Part shown: positions 36,776 through 41,033 of the stretch, piece by piece | Numbering within the stretch: position 1 is the first letter of the stretch | Layout: the number at the start of each line of letters is the position of its first letter | Assembly: GCA_016932935.1 (NCBI GenBank) | Contig: JAFGBX010000038.1 | Span: forward strand, 1 to 41,033 | Origin: Promethearchaeota archaeon | Lineage (GTDB): Archaea; Asgardarchaeota; Lokiarchaeia; Sigyniarchaeales; Sigyniarchaeaceae | Direction of reading: 5' to 3' | Length of the DNA: 41,033 bases | Position numbers and translations under genes: made by a program | Notes under the pieces: model-generated | Told to the model about the DNA's origin: nothing | What the model saw: the letters and a program-made list of their open reading frames with translations, nothing else | The model's database searches: none

Positions 36776-37978
36776 TTGAAGGTGAAAGACAGATTCATGG
36801 CGGTATTCGAGCACCGCACCCAGGATCTCGACAGGATCCCCATCTTCATGAGCGGGGCACCTGTGACGGGCTTATTCCACCAAGCATGGGTCGACGAAGT
36901 CGCCGACGAGAACCTGCCGGACGAGTCCGTCAAGATCATCCCCGGCGTGGGCGACATGACGCTGCAGACGTGGCTCGGCGCCGAGTCCGCCCATGTATCC
37001 ATCCCGGCGGTGTGCAACTATCCCTACTCGGAGATCAAGCCGGGGGACAAGCATTACAAACCGGGAGCGAGGAGGACGGTCGACGTGTCTGGCCGCATCA
37101 TGGAACAGAGCACGATGCACGGCGTGCCGTATTCCTGGCACGTGGGGCCGTATTTCGACACGTGGGAGGCGCGAGAAGCGTTCCTCGCCGAGCACGGCGA
37201 GTTCTGGGACGACAGGTTCGCCCCCGGGGAGGAACACGTGAAGCGGTTCAAGGACCAGTGGAGGGCCCTCGAGGAGGACGGCTCGTTCTTCCCCATGGGC
37301 GGCGCGTGGATCATATGGGAGGCGATATTCGAGGGGGTGGGCCCCCTCGCGTTCGCCAGGATGTCGAGGAAGGAACCCGCGAAGCTGGATAGGATCCTGG
37401 AGCAGAACGCGATGCCCATCATCCGGTCACTGTCGATGCAGCTCGAGACGGGGCTGGTCAACGTGGTCTCGTTCCCGGACGACCTCGGCCAGAAGGATAG
37501 GCCACTTCTTTCTGTCCAGCATTACGACCGGTTTATGAAGCCGATCCTCGTGCAATATGCGAACTTGTGCCACAAGCACGGCGCGAAGCTCATGATGCAC
37601 AGCTGTGGGTTCATCGAGCCACTCGTTCCAAGCTTCATCGATGCGGGCCTGGACGCGCTCCAGGCTCTCGAAGCCACGGCGAACATCGACCACGCGCGCC
37701 TGCGGAAGGCCACCAAGGATGAATTGATCCTCGTTGGCGGGATGGACTCGAGCCTCGTGCTCACCTTCGGCACGCCGGATGACGTCGTCAGCGAGGTGAA
37801 GAAGAAATACCAGGACATGATATGGAACCCGGATGACACGTGCTACATCGCAGGGCCCACCCACGACATCCTGGATTGCTCGGTTAAGAACGTCGAGGTC
37901 TTCCGCGACTCCATGCGAAAATATGGCACTTACGAGAACGGAAAACCCCTGGCCCTCCACGGAAGCGTGGCCAGGTAG
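36776..37978 (+). CDS. Uroporphyrinogen decarboxylase (URO-D)-superfamily protein
   Basis: KLMMHSCGFIEPLVPSFIDAGLDALQALE, ELILVGGMDSSLVLTFGTPDDV, CYIAGPTHDI: URO-D/MtaA-like C-terminal pattern. TTG start with aaggagga upstream. Confidence 0.82.
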   Translation: MKVKDRFMAVFEHRTQDLDRIPIFMSGAPVTGLFHQAWVDEVADENLPDESVKIIPGVGDMTLQTWLGAESAHVSIPAVCNYPYSEIKPGDKHYKPGARRTVDVSGRIMEQSTMHGVPYSWHVGPYFDTWEAREAFLAEHGEFWDDRFAPGEEHVKRFKDQWRALEEDGSFFPMGGAWIIWEAIFEGVGPLAFARMSRKEPAKLDRILEQNAMPIIRSLSMQLETGLVNVVSFPDDLGQKDRPLLSVQHYDRFMKPILVQYANLCHKHGAKLMMHSCGFIEPLVPSFIDAGLDALQALEATANIDHARLRKATKDELILVGGMDSSLVLTFGTPDDVVSEVKKKYQDMIWNPDDTCYIAGPTHDILDCSVKNVEVFRDSMRKYGTYENGKPLALHGSVAR

Positions 37979-38052
37979 GCGTTCCTCGTCTTCCCCGGCC
38001 TCAGGATCGAGGTAAAGCTATTATCGGACGCGGAGAAGATAGGAGGCTGGTG

Positions 38053-39693
38053 ATGCACGTGAACGCGATATTCCCCCTCCCCGTCAAGATCACGGAAATT
38101 GCGGGATCTCTCGCAGTTCCAGAAAAGGTTCTCGATGCCCTGGCAGGTCCAAGCGCCGGTTTCCAAGCATATGCGGATCGACTCGCTCGACTCGATGTTC
38201 AACTGCACACCTCGCCAATTAACACCCCGATTGCGGGCATCGGCACCGAAGGATACACGCTAAGGGTGTCAAATGATGGCATCGCCATAGGAGCCAATTC
38301 CGAGGCCGGATGCTTCTACGGCGCCCAGACCCTGCGCTGGATGCTCCAGCCCGACGGGAGTGGTGAGACGTGCACGTGCCAGGCCGGCTTCTGCGAGATA
38401 ATGGACTACCCGCGCTTCCCGTACCGCGGCTACATGCTCGACGAGGGCCGCTACTTCCTGGGTGTGGACGTGGTGAAGTCCGTGCTCGATTGGATGGCAC
38501 TCTTGAAGTTGAACCGGTTCCACTGGCATCTAACGGAGGATCAAGGTTGGCGCGCCGAGATCAAGAAGTATCCTAGATTGACGGAGATTGGATCCAAGCG
38601 CGACAGCACGCCCCGCTACCGCAACCGCGAGCCACCAAATGGGGAAACGAACAGCGACGGGACGCCTCACTGCGGGTTCTACACGCAGGAGCAGGTAAAG
38701 GACGTCGTGGCCTTCGCGGGCAGGCGGCACATCACGATCGTCCCTGAAATCGAGATGCCGGGCCACGCGACCGCCGCGTTGGCGAGCTATCCCGAGATGC
38801 GGTGCGTCTTGCCCGACGACCTCCCTCCCGGTGGTGCGGACGTCCTCGGGCGCCACTTGGACGGCTCCAACATCAAGGTCGCCACTCGATGGGGTGTTTC
38901 CGCCAACATCTTATGCGCGGGAAACCCTAAAACCATCGACTTCCTCCACGACATCCTCAAGGAGGTCGTCGACCTGTTCCCCGGGCCGGTCATCCACATC
39001 GGCGGCGACGAGGTGCCGAAAACGCAATGGATCTGTTGCGAACGATGCCAGGAGAGGATCGCCAACCTCGGCCTCAAGTCGGAGGAGGAGTTACAGAAAG
39101 CCTTTACTGCCGAGATCATCGACTATTTGGCAAGCCTGGGCAAGCAGACCATGCTGTGGAACGAGCACACCGACGAGGGGCTCGCCGCACGGAAGGACAA
39201 TGTCATTTGCCAGTACTGGACGGGATCCCTGGACAAGGTGGCCGGATTCCTCGAGAAAGGCGGGAGGCTGGTCATGAGCCCGTCGAGCCACGTGTACGTG
39301 GATCACTCGTACGCGCTGTTGCCGCTGAGGAAGGTCTACCACTACGAGCCGCTGGGTGAGGAAGCCGAGAAGGCTCTCAGCAAGCGGGCGTTCGAGAGCG
39401 CGAGCTCGGGTGGGATCATCGGCGTGGAGGCACCCATGTGGGGCGAGGTGTTCAAGAGCAAGTGGCAGGTCGAGTATTGCACCTTCCCGAGGCTGCTCGC
39501 GGTGGCCGACATCGCGTGGGCACCAAAGGGCGCCAAGGATCATGCTGGTTTCATGAAGCGCGTGGAGCGGGCCTTGGAATACCTCGATGTGCTCAAGATA
39601 AACCATGCCACGCTCGAGGACGCCGATCCAAGCGACGCGACGATCGAGAGGGCTAAGAAGCACCCCGATTTCGGCGGATATGCTTACTTCTAA
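38053..39693 (+). CDS. Beta-N-acetylhexosaminidase, GH20
   Basis: RFHWHLTEDQGWRAEIKKYPRLTEIGS, IVPEIEMPGHATAALASYPE, catalytic VIHIGGDEVPKTQW; RBS-like aggagg upstream. Confidence 0.95.
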   Translation: MHVNAIFPLPVKITEIAGSLAVPEKVLDALAGPSAGFQAYADRLARLDVQLHTSPINTPIAGIGTEGYTLRVSNDGIAIGANSEAGCFYGAQTLRWMLQPDGSGETCTCQAGFCEIMDYPRFPYRGYMLDEGRYFLGVDVVKSVLDWMALLKLNRFHWHLTEDQGWRAEIKKYPRLTEIGSKRDSTPRYRNREPPNGETNSDGTPHCGFYTQEQVKDVVAFAGRRHITIVPEIEMPGHATAALASYPEMRCVLPDDLPPGGADVLGRHLDGSNIKVATRWGVSANILCAGNPKTIDFLHDILKEVVDLFPGPVIHIGGDEVPKTQWICCERCQERIANLGLKSEEELQKAFTAEIIDYLASLGKQTMLWNEHTDEGLAARKDNVICQYWTGSLDKVAGFLEKGGRLVMSPSSHVYVDHSYALLPLRKVYHYEPLGEEAEKALSKRAFESASSGGIIGVEAPMWGEVFKSKWQVEYCTFPRLLAVADIAWAPKGAKDHAGFMKRVERALEYLDVLKINHATLEDADPSDATIERAKKHPDFGGYAYF

Positions 39694-39708
39694 GCGAGCT
39701 AGCGGAAG

Positions 39709-41033
39709 ATGTTCAAAACCGGTGTATGGGAGCCGCGCCCCCCGATAATAAAGCCGTGGAAGGTGATCCCGAAATTGCCCGAGTTCGCCGGGGCGTGGGT
39801 CGTCTCGGGCGACCTGGATGGGGACGGCGACCTCGAGTTCGTGACGGGACGGAACGTCGCGCAGCACATCACCGCCATCGCAGCGTTGATGCAGGATGGT
39901 AGCACGCTCTGGACGTGGGGTGGTTCGGGCGCTGGAGAATATCGGATAGCTTATGATATCCCTCTACAAGTGTACGACATCGATGATTGTGGCAATCCCG
40001 AGGTCATTTTCAGCACGGGGCGCACCTTAAGGGTTTTAAACGGGAGCGACGGGGAGGAGAAGGCGAGGTGGATCCTCCCGGACGGTTTGGAAGTAGCTGA
40101 CTGCATCACCTTCGCAAACCTCAGGGGGCTCGATCGCCCGAAGGACATCATCGTCAAGAGCCGCTATACCAAGCTCTGGGCGTTCACGAGCAAGTGGGAC
40201 ATGCTCTGGGAATGGCCCCCGTGCGGCAAGGAGCTCGGCAACACACCTTTCGGGATGGCTCTCAAGACGTGCCACCATCCGGAGCCTTTCGACCTCGATG
40301 GCGACGGTAAAGACGAAATACTTGCGGGGAACGTCATGTTAGACCACGACGGGTCGGAGCTTTGGGCGCTCAATTCGGACAACTTGGCATCAAGGGGGCA
40401 CCTGGACGCGATGCGGGTCGTGCATGCTGCCCGGAACCTTGCGGACGTGCGGATGCTCGTGACCTACTGCGGGGGGAACACCTTGGCGATGGTCGACGGG
40501 AACGGGAACCCCGTTTGGGAACACGCCGACGGGCACCATTACGAGAGCATCGACTTCGGCCCGATCTCGCCGGATGGACAGCTCGGGCTTTATGTGGATA
40601 TCACGACGCGTCCATATTTTGGAAACAACCGCGGTCGCCTTTATAACATCGACGGCACGCTCATCGGGGAATATTCGATGGATTATAGCCGCCACCACCG
40701 GATGGTCGATTGGAACGGGGACGGTGCCAACGAGATCGTGCTCGGGAACGCCGCCGCTCTCGTGAACACGCGAGGGGAACACGTCGCATCTTTTGATTTG
40801 GGACCAGATTGGAGGCGCATCAGAGCTAACCCAGAAAGCCTCGATCTCTGGTTCAACAGGCCGGGGGACGCCGAGCCACTGGTATCTGTGCTCCCTATCG
40901 TCAAACCGCGAGCTAAAAAACCGCAAGGCGACGTGTTATTACACACGCAAGAGAGAATATACATCTACGCAAATCCTAGCGATGGTGGAACGCAAGCATG
41001 CACCTCACCCTCGGACAGACCATATAGGGACGA
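39709..41033 (+). CDS. FG-GAP/VCBS-type beta-propeller protein, rhamnogalacturonan-lyase-like (3'-truncated by window end)
   Basis: Manually translated; open from ATG 39709 to window end (441 codons, no stop), so absent from the ORF track. Repeated VSGDLDGDGDLEFVTG, QVYDIDDCGNPEVIFS, PFDLDGDGKDEILAG, VDWNGDGANEIVLGN. Confidence 0.78.
   Translation, partial: MFKTGVWEPRPPIIKPWKVIPKLPEFAGAWVVSGDLDGDGDLEFVTGRNVAQHITAIAALMQDGSTLWTWGGSGAGEYRIAYDIPLQVYDIDDCGNPEVIFSTGRTLRVLNGSDGEEKARWILPDGLEVADCITFANLRGLDRPKDIIVKSRYTKLWAFTSKWDMLWEWPPCGKELGNTPFGMALKTCHHPEPFDLDGDGKDEILAGNVMLDHDGSELWALNSDNLASRGHLDAMRVVHAARNLADVRMLVTYCGGNTLAMVDGNGNPVWEHADGHHYESIDFGPISPDGQLGLYVDITTRPYFGNNRGRLYNIDGTLIGEYSMDYSRHHRMVDWNGDGANEIVLGNAAALVNTRGEHVASFDLGPDWRRIRANPESLDLWFNRPGDAEPLVSVLPIVKPRAKKPQGDVLLHTQERIYIYANPSDGGTQACTSPSDRPYRD

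Noticed and set aside
1-41033. CRISPR array, transposon or prophage
   Set aside because: No regularly spaced repeats, no transposase/integrase and no phage structural genes seen by eye.

Overview
This 41 kb, GC-rich window reads as archaeal chromosome, and the best lineage guess is Asgard. That guess is an inference from protein architecture only: a longin-like/Arf-like GTPase fusion, a stand-alone longin-like protein, LRR and TPR proteins, archaeal-type lipid enzymes, and no rRNA to confirm it. I can support 31 protein-coding genes. No tRNA, rRNA, CRISPR array or transposase was recognised. Three themes stand out. (1) A dispersed glycan-catabolic island spans about 3.3-41 kb. It carries an ARSK-like sulfatase with an intact CxPxR motif, a CE15-like esterase, Gfo/Idh/MocA, a sialidase/GH93-like propeller, a heparinase II/III-like protein, a GH36/27-like glycosidase, a GH20 hexosaminidase, an FG-GAP/rhamnogalacturonan-lyase-like protein, KDG kinase, a bacterial-type KDPG aldolase and three MFS transporters. 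Together these suggest use of a sulfated, uronate- and hexosamine-containing polysaccharide similar to a glycosaminoglycan. (2) A eukaryote-like signalling island spans about 12.5-17.3 kb. A longin-like protein and a longin-Arf GTPase fusion are encoded convergently with an 18-bp overlap, followed by a B12-type radical SAM and an LRR protein. (3) A lipid-related cluster spans about 29.6-34.6 kb. It contains an AraM-type sn-glycerol-1-phosphate dehydrogenase, a GDPD, a geranylgeranyl-reductase-like flavoprotein and a membrane EEP-family phosphoesterase, with a tandem 23-nt repeat in the divergent promoter. All family calls are from motif recognition by eye; no database search was run.
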